Shown here one piece after another: positions 11,484 through 22,956 of a stretch of 64,000 nucleotides of DNA (position 1 is the stretch's first letter; every line of letters begins with the position of its first letter). Position numbers and translations under genes: made by a program. Location of the stretch: contig JAAOOA010000583.1 in the NCBI GenBank assembly GCA_012861695.1, positions 181,501 to 245,500 of the forward strand, given 5' to 3'. Below the pieces are notes generated by a model. It saw nothing but the letters and a program-made list of their open reading frames with translations, was not told the origin of the DNA and made no database searches. Source of the DNA: Trematomus loennbergii. Its lineage: Eukaryota > Chordata > Actinopteri > Perciformes > Nototheniidae.

Positions 11484-11767
11484 AAACGTATTTTCTCCCA
11501 CATTACGTTTGTTATGAACTTATCTCAAATACGTTTATTTTCTACATATCTTCTAGAAACTTATTTTCTCCCACGTTACGTTTGTTATCAACTTATCTCA
11601 AATACGTTTATTTTCTACATATCTTCTAGAAACATATTTTCTCCCACGTTTTGTTATGAACGTATCTCAAATACGTTTATTTTCTACATATCTTCTAGAA
11701 ACATATTTTCTCCCACATTACGTTTGTTATCAACGTATTTCAAATACGTTTTTTTCTACATATCTTT
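11484..11767 (+). repeat. Four tandem 73-bp repeats
   Basis: Each unit reads AAACNTATTTTCTCCCACRT, then TACGTTTGTTATNAAC, then CAAATACGTTTATTTTCTAC. Four copies end with a slightly diverged one. The open frame across them (11514-12020) is produced by the repeat and is not a gene. Confidence 0.85.
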
Positions 11768-11929
11768 GCCATTTATTGTCTTGCTTATAATAATGATAAT
11801 AGTCATTTATAATATCATTTTAGAGCACACATTTGAAATCGACGATCGGGCTCGATATCCTATGGTTATATTAAAATCAGTAGGCGAGGCTGTAATTTCG
11901 CCAGCTGCGAGGCAGAAAATAATAGTAAC

Positions 11930-12060
11930 ATGCCAAAAAGCTGCTGTGTCGTTTATTGCACCTCAAACACCTCAAACTTCCTCTCAGGACAGCAGAAGAG
12001 CTCTGTGGCTTCAGGCTTGATCGCCGTTCAAATGACAGCGTTGGTTTCCCCAAAAGTGGG
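11930..12060 (+). pseudogene. Possible THAP-domain N-terminus, broken
   Basis: MPKSCCVVYCT starts at about 11930. It resembles the beginning of a THAP zinc finger (Met-Pro-x-x-Cys then Cys four to six residues on), found in P-element-like transposases and derived proteins. The frame fails soon afterwards and no His/Cys second half is visible. It may be linked to the YqaJ-like relic upstream. Weak evidence. Confidence 0.3.
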
Positions 12061-12159
12061 TGGGGCTGTAAAGTGACGTAGATTTTACTCTCATCTATTA
12101 TTCAAAACCATTCTATTTATTCTAACGTAGATTACATGTCAGTGTTTTATCTTATGTTT

Positions 12160-12545
12160 TGACTAGACACTGTCCCAACCCGTTCATTAATATCGGGGGT
12201 ATCGAATGTTTCCCACTGTGTCCAGTCAAAGCATCCCTGCAGAGCCATAATGCTGTCCTTATTCCACATCCAGTCTTAACTTGAGGTTTCTCCCTCTCAA
12301 GTAGCCTCTCAAGTAGCCTCTCAAGTAGCCTCTCAAGTAGCCTCCGATAGACAGGGCGTAGGTGGACTACACTGTGGTCAGATGTCCCAAGTGGTGGAAG
12401 CGGGGATGCATTGTAAGCGCCCTTAACAGTTCCAAAGCACATATCCAGAGTCTTCTCCTTCTTAGTGTGGCAGTCAACGTGCTGGTAGTAGGTACGCAGG
12501 GATTTTTTAACGGTACAGACTGTACCATCCGTAAGAAACACAATT
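12160..12545 (-). pseudogene. LINE endonuclease-domain fragment
   Basis: The minus strand encodes TYYQHVDCHTKKEKTLDMCF, then GTVKGAYNASPLPPLGTSDH and SVVHLRPVYRRLLE. This is the end of an apurinic-type LINE endonuclease, with Ser-Asp-His. Past it, a 15-bp unit is repeated about four times, giving RLLERLLERLLERLLE. No reverse transcriptase is attached. It is a dead fragment. Confidence 0.65.
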
Positions 12546-12608
12546 TCTTGAGTTCTGACAATTTAAAGTCTTTTAAAAGTATGTGTTTTATTTACAAATG
12601 TTTACATG

Positions 12609-13187
12609 GACTACCCTACGAAAGACAATACATATCATTTGTAATTTAAAAAAGGGCCACTTCGTTTTGTTAAAACCTTATCCTCAAACCGACTGCATTA
12701 TTTTTTAAATAAGTATTGAAATGGCAGTATCTTGCTGATGTTAAATCTGCCTTTGTGTAGAAGTGCATTCTGTCTCTGTAGCAGCAGAGCTCATACAATG
12801 TCCAATAAGAGGAACAGTGTACAGATCCTAAACTCTGGCTATCGTACCCTACAGTAATACAATATGCTTCTCATACCGAAGACAGGTGTTTACTGAAGAC
12901 AGGAGAGCAGGCTATGATTGGTTGTTCATCGTCACATGACAAGCTGTGCGCACTGCCTTGTCCAAAAGTGATACTACTTTCAACTAAGGACACAGCCTTG
13001 TCTACATTGACAAAACGAACATGGCATGTGATCGTCACCCCAAGCATTCTGCAAATATTATTTTTCCTCAGAGAAGAGGAAGAAGAACCGAACACCCTGC
13101 CCTTCCTACTCAGTAAATAAAGATCACAACTTTCATGCCAACCATTAACAGAAAATGAGATGTAGTTCTGAAAGCTGTTCCAAATCA
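12609..13187 (+). repeat. Array segment duplicated between genes A and B (copy 1)
   Basis: It is nearly identical by eye to 18244-18795. Unit C's upstream region keeps only fragments (about 43310-43400). The small open frames on both strands match between copies but show no recognisable domain. Confidence 0.75.
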
Positions 13188-13552
13188 ATGTATCATTGAT
13201 ACAGACTCAAACACTAAGTTAGAGTCACACAGTAGGTCTTGTTAACGAGATGAGAGTCTACAACAAGCTTCATTTTGTTATTGCTAACAATGTACTGTTT
13301 ACACATAAAGATCACGAGTCATTGCTTATCAAGAAACAGGAACTCAAGCTTGATCATGAGGAACTCTTTTATCTGGTCTCACTCTTCCCACTTAGTAAAC
13401 ACTAAACATACATTTTCATGCAAGTTTTTTAATGGTTTTGAAGGTATTTCAAGGGGATTCTTGTAAGTACTTAGTTTGTGTTTCTTGAATTTTGTATTAA
13501 GTTTGAATATAATTTCTTTATAACTAACAACATGGGGGAGATTGTGGTTTGG
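13188..13552 (+). repeat. Array segment before promoter module 1
   Basis: It matches 40946-41340 (unit B) and 56990-57310 (unit C), including CATTGCTTATCAAGAAACAG. It is non-coding. Confidence 0.7.
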
Positions 13553-13666
13553 ATAGAAATGGAGGTAGGCAGGTGGGAAAGTATATATGATCTGTGTTAA
13601 GACAAAGAACGTGCTCTTTTGGGGAGTTTTGTCTCTCTGACACGTAGCCCTTCTCTGGTCAACTAT
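13553..13666 (+). promoter_or_regulatory. Promoter module 1, split by a LINE
   Basis: GTATATATGATCTGTGTT (13581-13598) corresponds to the TATA-like box of modules 2-5. The rest of the module, including GCTCATCTCTGAGGGTGTC and the GTAAGA donor at 17589, lies beyond the LINE. It is probably inactive or greatly altered. Confidence 0.5.
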
Positions 13667-13679
13667 AACTTACAAAACG

Positions 13680-14790
13680 TTCCTGCTAAACGACTTCTTC
13701 ACCTCTCGTGAACTGGATTTGATGTTCCTGACGGAGACCTGGGCCCACGCTGGCGAGTATACACCGTTCTCTGAACTTCTTCCTCCTGACTGTACATTCT
13801 TCAGCTCCCCCGTGCCACTGGCCATGGTGGGACATAGCCAGTGTTTAGAGCTAGCCTCCAATGCCGATTGCTTCACCCTGTATCTAGCTATGCCAGCTTT
13901 GAGTTGCAGCTTTTTGAACTGAACCCGGCCTCGCCTATACTCTGCGCAGTCGTGTATCGTCCGCCAAAATGCAATAAGGATTTTATAAATGACTTTTCTG
14001 ACTTTCTGTCCGGATCATGGTGAAATATGATCGTGTTTTGATCTCCGGAGACTTCAATGTCCATGTGTGTTGCGAGTCCAAACCTCTGGTTAGGGACTTT
14101 TTAAATCTCCTTGATTCCTTTGGTCTCGTTCAGTCAGTGGCTGGCCCAACACACGAAAAAGGACACACTTTGGACATTAGTATTATCGTTTGGACTGTCT
14201 GTATCTGTGGATGAAATATGTGCAGCAACGCGTATCTCAGACCATTTACCAGTTCTGTTTACAACCACCATCCCTTCCGCAGGAGTCGAATCACGTGCCC
14301 CGGCGCGTCGTCTGCGTTCGATTAACCCCTTGACTGCCTCACAGTTCTCTGATGCTTTTAATGCTTCTCCGATCTGTAAATTAGATGTGAACTGTGCTTT
14401 TAATGCTGATGAGCTTATCTCCATGTTTGATTCGACATGTACACTAATACTGGATTCTGTTACTCCTTTTACGCTTAGACGCACCAAAGTTCTCTCAGAG
14501 CCGTGGCTCAATGACTGTACTCGTGCTCTCAGACGCGCTTGCAGGCGTGCAGAGAGAAAATGGAAAAAGGATAAACTCCATGTCTCCCTAGAAATCCTTC
14601 GTGCTTGCCTTTCTGACTACCAGACGGCAGTCAAAGCAGCCAAAACAGAGCACATTTCTCTGCTAATCTCCAAAAACAGCCATAAACCTCAGGTTCTTTT
14701 TAATGTCCTCAACTCTATCATTAATCCCTGTGATGTTTCTTCTATGTCCCAACGACTTCTCTCTGTGATAAGTTTCTTACATTTTTATTG
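13680..14790 (+). pseudogene. LINE endonuclease and linker, frameshifted
   Basis: Apurinic-type endonuclease motifs (Thr-Glu-Thr, Gly-Asp-Phe-Asn, Ser-Asp-His) occur in order across at least three reading frames. A basic linker (RACRRAERKWKKDK) typical of L2/CR1 elements follows. Confidence 0.75.
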
Positions 14791-14849
14791 AAAAGGTATC
14801 TGCTCTTAGGCTAGCCCACACTAGTGCTACCCCAGATCCTGCTCCTTTT

Positions 14850-16170
14850 CTGTGCCTGCTGTCCTCGACCACTTTGAGCCTGTATCCCTCTCTTCTCTCT
14901 CGGATGTAGTCAAGCACCTGCGGCCGACAAACTGCACCTCAGACAGCATTCCCTCTCGCCTTCTCAGAGATGTTTTTGATTCAGTTGGAGCAAGTATTTT
15001 ATTACTTATAAACACCTCTCTTACCTCAGGATGTGTCCCAGCTGCCTTCAAACATGCCGTGGTTAAGCCACTCCTTAAAAAGAAAAATCTCGACCCCTCC
15101 ATTCTCGCAAATGTTAGGCCCATCTCCCAGCTGCCTTTTTTATCAAAAGCCCTGGAGCGGTAGTCTACGCCCAGCTGCAGTCTTTTTTAACCACGCATGG
15201 AATCCATGAAAAGTTCAGTCTGGCTTCAAACCCATGCACAGCACTGAAACAGCCCTTTTAAGAGTTTTTAATGATCTGCTCCTAGCCGCCGACTCAGGTA
15301 GCCCAGCTGTCTTGGTGCTGTTAGACCTGACAGCTGCCTGTGACACTGTGGACCATAGCATCCTGCTGTCACGGCTTGAACAGTCCGCTGGCATCACAGG
15401 CTCTGCCCTTGCATGGTTCAGGTCCTACCTGACAGACCGTAGCTTCTCAGTGCAGCTAGGTGCCTTCTCCTCTGCTAAAGCCCCTCTTACCTGTGGGGTT
15501 CCCCAAGGCTCGATTCTGGGCCCCATCCTCTTTTTACTGTACATACTGCCCTAGGTTCAATTCTCACAAAACATAACATCCCTTCCACTGCTACGCTGAC
15601 GATGTACAGATATATCTGCCACTCAATTCAAATGTTAACTCACTGCAGCAGCTGATGGACTGCTTAGCAGAGATCAAATCCTGGCTGAGCCAAAACTTTC
15701 TCAACCTCAATGAGAGCAAGACTGAGGTCATCTTTTTTGGGCACAAACTCCAGCCTCTCCGGTTGACATTCTGGGCTCTCAAAAAAAACATCCTCCCCTC
15801 GGTCATGAACCTTGGAGTGACATTCACTAGCACTTTTAAATTTGACAAGCAGGTTAGCACCGTAGTCAAATCCTGCTTTTTTAAAATAAGACTATTGGCC
15901 AAAACCAAGTCGTATTTATCTTTTAAAGACTTAGAAAGGGTTATTAACGCCTTTGTAACCTCGAGACTGGACTATTGTAACGCTCTGTATGTGGGTATGG
16001 ACCAGGCCTCAATCAAACGCTTACAGCTAGTCCAAAACGCTGCTGCACGTTTGCTGACTGGCCACAAAAAGCGCGACCACATCACCCAATTCTGGCCTCA
16101 CTACACTGGCTTCCAGTTCGGTTCAGAATTGATTTTAAAATCCTTTTATTTGTTTTTAAAGCACTAAATG
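14850..16170 (+). pseudogene. LINE reverse transcriptase, frameshifted
   Basis: The reverse-transcriptase motif series is spread over the frames 14852-15163, 15234-15554 and 15655-16167. It includes PQGSILGP and YADD (about 15590). The frames are interrupted by stops, so no intact polyprotein is possible. Confidence 0.8.
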
Positions 16171-17550
16171 GGCTGGCTCCGGCCTATATAGCTGAACTCC
16201 TCCAGCGCTACACCCCAGCCAGAGCTTTAAGGTCTGCTGACCAGCTGCTGCTGGTAGTACCCAAGACCAGGCTAAAAACCTGATGGCACCGAGCCTTCGC
16301 AGCAGCTGGCCCTAGGCTCTGGAACACTCTGCCCCTCCATGTGAGGTCGGCCCAGACCCTAGGGGTTTTTAAATCTAAACTAAAAACACACTTCTTCTCT
16401 CTGACCTTTTAGCCTTTTCTTATCAAGCTCCACCTTCGTGGAATCAGCTTCCAGTTTGTGTTCGGGCGGCAGACAACCTATCCGTTTTTTAAGAGTACGC
16501 TTACGATCTTCCTTTTTGATAAAGCTTATAGTTGATATAATAATCTAATAAGACTGCATTGACGTAGATACGCTGTGCCTCTTCACCTACATTTTGGTTC
16601 TTGCTCTTTCATTTAAATCCTAAAAACTTGGATCATATATTGAAAAATAAGGTTATTACTACTACTCATTCTTCTAAATATTTTCTCTCTCTACTTCTCA
16701 TACTCTCTACTCCTGTAATCGATTCTTTCTATCCTCTCTTTATCTAAACCCTTTTCCCTCTCTAACCTCTCCAGGTTTTATTAGAGGGAAACAGGTTTGC
16801 AGAGTGGCTTATCCAGGCCGGGGAGTGTTATGGCCGTAGACACAGCGTACCTCCCTATCTCTGCTCAATTTCCAACTAAGGCTCCAGTGGGGCCTTTGTT
16901 CCCTGCGTGTGCCTCTCCACCTGTGTTTCTTACTCTCTTACTTGCTACCCTTTTCCCTCCCTATCCTAAGGGAGTGCTTGTTCTTCCTTCTGTCTGTCTG
17001 TGTCTGTGTATTCTCATGTTCCGATTAACCCAGCTTCTCCCAAATTTCTTGTTTTGTGTCTATATCTACGCCGGGATCCGGAGTCGAGGCTGATCCTCTT
17101 GCTGTGGTCCTGTGCCCTGGAACCTCTATCCTGAGTTCTGGATTAAGTCGTGGACTTCGGGTCGTGGCTGGGCCTGTCTCTGCGGTCCTGCCTGGGTCTC
17201 GTCATGCTGCTTCCCTGATGGCTCCCACAGGATTGTTGACATCCTCGTGGATTCATCTTCTTATTATAGACACATGCATTTCCAAACATTTGGTCTACCT
17301 ACGCTCCCATGTTCCCCTTTAAACTGTGGGTTTTTCTCCGGAGGTTTTTCCTTGTACGATGTGAGGGTCTAAGGACAGAGGGTGTCGTTTTTTCTCATAC
17401 TGATATTCTGAACAAACTGTGCTGTTGTATTTGCTGTAAAGTGTCTTTACTGTAGGGTATTTTATTATATGTACAGCACTTTGGCTCCACCAAAAATCGT
17501 TTAAAAATGTGCTATATAAATAAAACTTGATTTGATTTGATTTGAACTAT

Positions 17551-17650
17551 GCTCATCTCTGAGGGTGTCTGCTTGGTTTAGGAATAAGGTAAGAATACCT
17601 TAACCTGGAAAAGGCTCGCAGTAGTTGTATAATGGTTTGATTTTATATGA
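17551..17650 (+). promoter_or_regulatory. Second half of promoter module 1, untranslated exon end
   Basis: GCTCATCTCTGAGGGTGTC then GCTTGG and AAGGTAAGAATACC. The donor GT is at 17589. It is separated from its TATA-like box by the LINE. Confidence 0.5.
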
Positions 17651-18243
17651 GAGTGAAAAAACCCTAAGGTTAAAGCTGTACTTTCATTAGGACATATCTT
17701 GGTTTTTGATATTGGCTTGATGTTGTAGAGCCGATGAATGGGAGTCAGAGGCGATGTGTTCAGTATGGAACTCCACACTTTATTTTCCATTCGTTTACAG
17801 AAAGGTAGGAACATCTGCTACCTGCTACTGTCAAGCTAGAATGAATACAACAACACGGTACCGGAGCGAACCTATGATTTTGAAGCTTATGTAACTGCTG
17901 TCCAGAGGTGGGAGAATAACTCAGATCTTGTACTTAAGTAAAAGTAAAAGTACCAGAGTGTATGCATACTCTGTTACATAAAAGTCCTGCATTAATGTTA
18001 CTCAAGTGAAAATAGAAAAGTATTAGCATCAAAATATAATTAATATAAACACTCCAGACAGAATGGTCAAAGCGTGGTCAGTTAATAATTATAAACTAAT
18101 GAATACATGTGTGTGATTCTTACAATACCTGCTGTCCACAGCTAACAGTATGAGAACGCTCCTTCACTGAATGAACTCCCGACAGCTAAAACACATTTCA
18201 GTGCAAACCCTGTTGCGTAACGTAAGTACTAAACTATGTGACC
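17651..18243 (+). repeat. Spacer between promoter modules 1 and 2
   Basis: It shares order with 42840-43300 of unit C, including a diverged copy of the AGTAAAAGTA satellite (17930-18040). No gene is recognised. Confidence 0.6.
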
Positions 18244-18795
18244 ATCTTCCCTACGAAAGACAATACATATAATTTGTAATTTAAAAAAGGGCCACTTCGT
18301 TTTGTTAAAACCTTATCCTCAAACCGACTGCATTCCTTTTTAAATAAGTATTGAAATGACAGTATCTTGCTGATGTTAAATCTGCCTTTGTGTAGAAGTG
18401 CATTCTGTCTCTGTAGCAGCAGAGCTCATACAATGTCCAATAAGAGGGAACAGTGTACAGATCCTAAACTGTGGCTATCGTTGACCCTACAGTAATACAA
18501 TATGCTTCTCATACTGAAGACAGGTGTTTACTGAAGACAAGAGAGCAGGCTATGATTGGTTGTTCATCGTCACATGACAAGCGGTGCGCACTGCCTTGTC
18601 CAAAAGTGATACTACTTTCAACTAAGGACACAGCCTTGTCTACATTGACAATAGTCAACAAAACATGGCATGTGATCGTCACCCTAAGCATTCTGCAAAT
18701 ATTATTTTTCCTCAGAAGAAGAAGAACCGAACACCCCTGCCCTTCCTACTCAGTAAATAGAGATCACAACTTTCATGCCAACTTTTAATCAGGAC
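18244..18795 (+). repeat. Array segment duplicated between genes A and B (copy 2)
   Basis: Second copy of 12609-13187, about 5.6 kb downstream. Small indels separate the copies. It lies immediately upstream of promoter module 2. Confidence 0.75.
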
Positions 18796-18889
18796 GCAAT
18801 AGTATAATTAATAAATAATTACTTAACTGTTTTAATGTTGTTATAGCATTCCAACAATGACAACTCCCTTCCAAGATGTGGAATCAGAT

Positions 18890-19033
18890 AGAAAGGGAGG
18901 TGGGGAGAGTATAAATGATCTGTGTTCAGACAAAGAACTGACTCATTTGGTTTCTGGCTTTTGAGCTTTGGTCTCTCTGAAACACTTGAACTCCGCTCAT
19001 CTCTGAGGGTGTCTGCCTGGTCTTAAGAGGAAG
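18890..19033 (+). promoter_or_regulatory. Promoter module 2 and untranslated first exon, probable gene B promoter
   Basis: TATAAAT at 18910-18916 is followed about 25-30 bp later by the likely start region. GTCTCTCTGAAACAC and GCTCATCTCTGAGGGTGTC follow, then a strong donor AAG/GTAAGA with GT at 19034. The coding first exon of gene B starts with an acceptor just before its ATG (CCCAG then GATG, 22951-22959), which requires an upstream untranslated exon. The same arrangement precedes gene C (module 4). Transcription start and splicing are inferred. Confidence 0.6.
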
Positions 19034-20229
19034 GTAAGAATACATAGTGAAAACACCCTAAGGTTAAAGCTGTACTTTCATTTTGACATACAGTATCTTG
19101 GTATTTGATTTTGGCTTGATTTAGTTTGAGGTTCTGTTATATGCAGGGGTGTAGTGATATGTTTACAAGTCTTTGAGTAGAACTGCATTGTGTCTGAATA
19201 CAATAGGTGAAATCATCAATGAAGACACAAGTAAAGAACAAATTGAATCATGCAGGTACTGTAGATCAGCTTTAAATAAGACAGACTATTCTAAGTGCTG
19301 CAGAGACATTAGAAAGACAGTAATGTTGCATCACTTTAGAGTTCATGGGGAACTCACCTGGAGGAAAACATGAATACTGTGGTGGCGTTTTAATCCGTGT
19401 CTACATTTAATAGCCACCTCTCTGTCGGGTTGTGGGTTTTGACGCGCCTCTCTTTGTTTCCAAAGGAATGTAGCGGAGATCGTTGTTGAATCAGATGAGC
19501 TTTATTCATTGGTCCAGACGGCATAGAAACAGGAAGACACATTTCCTCGCTTCATAGCAACTAAGTTATCAGTATCCAAAAAAGAACAAAAAGAACACGA
19601 TCACAAGACTTTACCGCTTCCCCGTCTCATCCCCATCAGCTGTGTCCCCTTGTCCTGCCATATACAGGCATTTAGCCGTGCACGTGATACCTGAGGCACA
19701 TTTGATAACAAATAAGTGAGCCTTAAATTAATATCTTTTAAACCATGTGACTCACAAAAATAAATGATTAAGAGTTTAATCTTTATATTATTATTAAGCC
19801 TAACATTCAGATCATAGTAATGAAATGAAAATGGCTCTAACAAATACTTTCAGATGTAAAAAGGAGGAAATAGAACAATACTGGCTTTTTGAATGTAGTG
19901 GAGTAGAAATGTAAAAAAGTAAATTGTGCTTCAGGGCATTGTCTGAGTAAATGTTCCAACAGCGGGAAAAGAGTGCGTTCAGGATCAGGTGGATCACAGT
20001 ATAACTATTACATGCTAACTGTCCATCTGTCCTACAGTCAAGATTAAGAATTATAACTGCTTTAACATTGATTATAAGTATTTTTAACTATATATAAACA
20101 TGTGGTTTCTTAATTCGTTTTTATACTGTATTATAACTTTGCTAACTATTGGAAGTTCTCTTGTTTAATGGTATTCTAAAGTAATGCTCATATGGATATA
20201 GCTTAAATGTATTTGTTGTTTTGTGTCTT
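19034..20229 (+). repeat. 5'-UTR intron sequence shared by genes B and C
   Basis: It matches about 42790-44290 upstream of gene C in order. No protein domain is recognised. The small frame at 19173-19373 is not kept in unit C. Confidence 0.6.
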
Positions 20230-20893
20230 TCTGTAGCTCTTTGCCGTACTTAGTTCCCAGCACTTAGTTCCCAGCACTTAGTGCCCCATGGAACTAAGAG
20301 CAGATCGCGTTCACACCGGAATAAGTTCCCTGAGGGCGGATTACGCAAATGAAGCCGCTGACGTCACTTCTTCTTCTGCTTTGGGTTTACTGGCAGGCCG
20401 CAAACAACTTCACGGCGTATACTGCCACCCGGAGTCCCCGGCCTGAAGTCCCCGGAGTTGGGGAAGGCTTCAGTAGAAGCTGCTGGGACTCCCAGCAGCT
20501 TCGACTGAAGCCTTCAGAGTAAATCGCCAGAACGCCGACACCTCCTCATCTCCACCGCTCCCATGTTTTATTTGTGTTGCCATAAGTTAGTCTCTCTGCG
20601 TTGGTGCGCGGGGCTAATGCTAATAATGCTGATGCGAGCAAAATGGCGGCTTCACAAAACTTTTCAGAGTTTTACGGGGCGTGGTTTGCAATCCTCCCAG
20701 CCAATCAGAAATTGGAAACTTTTTCTCCCCAGGAAAGAACCTGCTCTCTAGCAGGGACTGAAAAGAGGGGGAAAAGTTCTCATGAACTAGGTTCTAGTTC
20801 GAGATCTTTTTGGTGTGAACGCAAAATCCCAGGAACTATCGCAACTAAAAGGGAAAGTCCGGGGAACAGTACTTCAGTGTGAAGGCGCCTAAT
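20230..20893. mobile_element. GCGCCTTTCACAC-type inverted-repeat element
   Basis: It ends GTGTGAAGGCGCCTAATG. The left end is degraded but contains GCGTTCACACCGGAA. The internal sequence matches the better preserved elements at 22291-22840 and 44741-45133. It has no transposase. Confidence 0.55.
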
Positions 20894-21300
20894 GGGGAAA
20901 AGTCTTTCTGGGCCCATTGACATCACAGACTGATACAGAAATTGTAGTACCGCCGTTTGGACACAACGAATATTTTCATCAGAGTCCGGCGCACTTCCTG
21001 GGGGCTTGATAAAAAAACTAGCTTCAATATAACAGCTGGGTGTTTACTTCCGGGTTGTGGCTGCTGCGTCATGACGTGGTGCGTAAGGCGTTTTCTTCTG
21101 GGGTATAACGTGCTTGTTGTCGCCACCTACTGGGAAGAATAGAGAACAGGCTATAATATAAAACACTAATCCATCATATAATTTAAAATAAACTTTATGT
21201 TTCAACATCTTAAATGAATTTCTTTTGCATGCATCATACACTACAAAGAAGATACTAATTTATTACAAATTAGTCAATCAGAATACTACATTTAAAGTAA
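20894..21300 (+). repeat. 5'-UTR intron block shared with gene C
   Basis: It is close by eye to 45134-45544. It immediately precedes the 33-bp satellite in unit B. In unit C about 480 bp of extra sequence lie between this block and the satellite. Confidence 0.65.
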
Positions 21301-21605
21301 AATTAGAAGTACTCAGAGTAGAAGTACTCAGATATTGTAGTAAAAGTAGAAGTACTCAGATATTGTAGTAAAAGTAGAAGTACTCAGATGTTGTACTTGA
21401 GTAAAAGTAGAAGTACTCAGATGTTGTACTTGAGCAAAAGTAGAAGTACTCAGATGTTGTACTTGAGTCAAAGTAGAAGTACTCAGATATTGTACTTGAG
21501 TCAAAGTAGAAGTACTCAGATATTGTACTTGAGTAAAAGTAGAAGTACTCAGATCTTGTACTTGAGTAAAAGTAGAAGTACCAGAGTGTAGGAATACTCT
21601 GTTAC
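21301..21605 (+). repeat. 33-bp satellite, gene B copy (about 9 units)
   Basis: The unit is AGTAAAAGTAGAAGTACTC followed by AGATNTTGTACTTG. It lies in the 5'-UTR intron of gene B. The period is a multiple of three, so both strands give long repetitive open frames with no protein meaning. The gene C copy has roughly 40 units. Confidence 0.85.
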
Positions 21606-22290
21606 AGTAAAAGTACTGCATTCAAAATGTTCCTCAAGTAACAGTAGAAAAGTATTATCATCAAAATATAGTGAAAGTAGCGACAGTAAAAGTAGTCATT
21701 GTGCAGATTGGTCCATTTCAGAATAATATATGATATGTTTTATAATGATTGATCATGAAAGTGTTCTCAAAGCTGGTAAAGGTGCAGCTAGTTTGAATGA
21801 CTTTGTATACTGCAGGGTAGCTTGTGGATTTACTCCAGGTGGAACTAAAGTCTGATTTAACACTTGGTTATATTTCACATCATTCATCCACATCTGTGAA
21901 GTAACTAAAGGTATTAAATACATGTAGTGGAGGAAAAGTACACCATGTAGTGGAGTAGAAGTACACAGTAGCATAAACTGTAAATACTCAAGTAAGTACA
22001 AGTACCTCAAAATTGTACTTAAGTACAGTAAATCTACTTAGTTACTTTACACCCCTGAATATATTCTCCTTAAGCAATGAAAGTGCGTAAGTGAAAGTAT
22101 TTGTTTGGCTCCTTAATTGTTTGTTATCTGTTGATACCACTACCCCGTCCTCCTAAGACGACTGAAATCTATTACAATATGTTGGAGTTAATTTTTGTTC
22201 GGGATATTACCACTCTGTCTGTTAAAGTAAATATTACAAATATTTAATATTCTTAATATAATAACTGAATTTTGACCCAAAGAGGACATT
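21606..22290 (+). repeat. 5'-UTR intron sequence after the satellite
   Basis: It matches 47386-47950 upstream of gene C up to the insertion site of the next element. No gene is seen. Confidence 0.65.
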
Positions 22291-22840
22291 AGGCGCATTT
22301 CACACCAAGTACTTTTCCCACAATAGTTCATCAGAACTCTTTAGTTCTGATGAACTAAACAACTTCACGGCGTATACTGCCACCCGAAGTCCCCGGACAG
22401 AAGTCCCCGGAGTTGGGGACTGGCTTCAGTAGAAGCTGCTGGGACTCCCAGCAGCTTCTACTGAAGCCTTCAGAGTAAATCGCCAGAACGCCGACACCTC
22501 CTCATCTCCACCGCTCCCATGTTTTCTTTGTGTTGCCATAAGTTAGTCTCTCTGCGTTTTTGCGCTGGCCTAATGCTAATGCTAATAATGCTAACGCAAA
22601 GAAAATAAAATGGCGGCTTCACAAAACCTTTTGGGAGTTTTACAGGGCCTGGTTTGCAATCCGCCCAGCCAATCAGAAATACGAACCTTTTTCTCCCACG
22701 AAAAAACCTGCTCTCTAGCAGGGACTGAAAAGGGGGTAAAAAGGTTCTCATTTTAGTTCCGGATTTTTTTGGTGTGAACGCAACATTTCGGAACTATATC
22801 GGAACTAAAGTGGGAAAAGTACTGCGGTGTGAAAGCGCCT
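22291..22840. mobile_element. ATT-flanked inverted-repeat element just upstream of gene B
   Basis: Left AGGCGCATTTCACACC, with AGTACTTTTCCCAC inside it; right GGTGTGAAAGCGCCT, with GTGGGAAAAGTACT inside it. ATT is duplicated (22288-22290, 22841-22843). Gene C has the empty site ACATTGTGGG at about 47948. It lies about 115 bp upstream of the gene B start codon, within the 5'-UTR intron. Confidence 0.85.
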
Positions 22841-22956
22841 ATTGTGAGATAACCAAACAAAAACACTTGTAGTGTTGTTTGTGTATCAAAAGTGCAATAT
22901 AAATAAAGTTTGATTTGATTACCAAGTATTTTAATGATGTCTCTGTTAGTCCCAGG

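Larger units (their letters stand above)
13667..17544 (+). mobile_element. L2-like LINE, near full length but inactivated
   Basis: It is flanked by AACTAT (13661-13666 and 17545-17550); units B and C have one uninterrupted copy of the site. Endonuclease parts include LMFLTETWAHAGEY, LCAVVYRPPKCN, ISGDFNVHV and ISDHLPVLF. Reverse-transcriptase parts include SDSIPSRLLRDVF, VLLDLTAACDTVDHSIL, CGVPQGSILGP and CYADDVQIYLPL, so the catalytic Ala-Asp-Asp is present. The 3' end has TGATT repeats. Several frameshifts and stops (for example at 13919, 14204, 14790, 15162 and 15552) break the frame. The 16400-17390 part differs from the tail at 10036 and may be an extra 3'-UTR segment. Confidence 0.85.

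Noticed and set aside
12871..13188. Minus-strand frame conserved with 18509-18691
   Set aside because: Conservation is explained by the recent DNA duplication. The frames differ in length, and no domain is seen.
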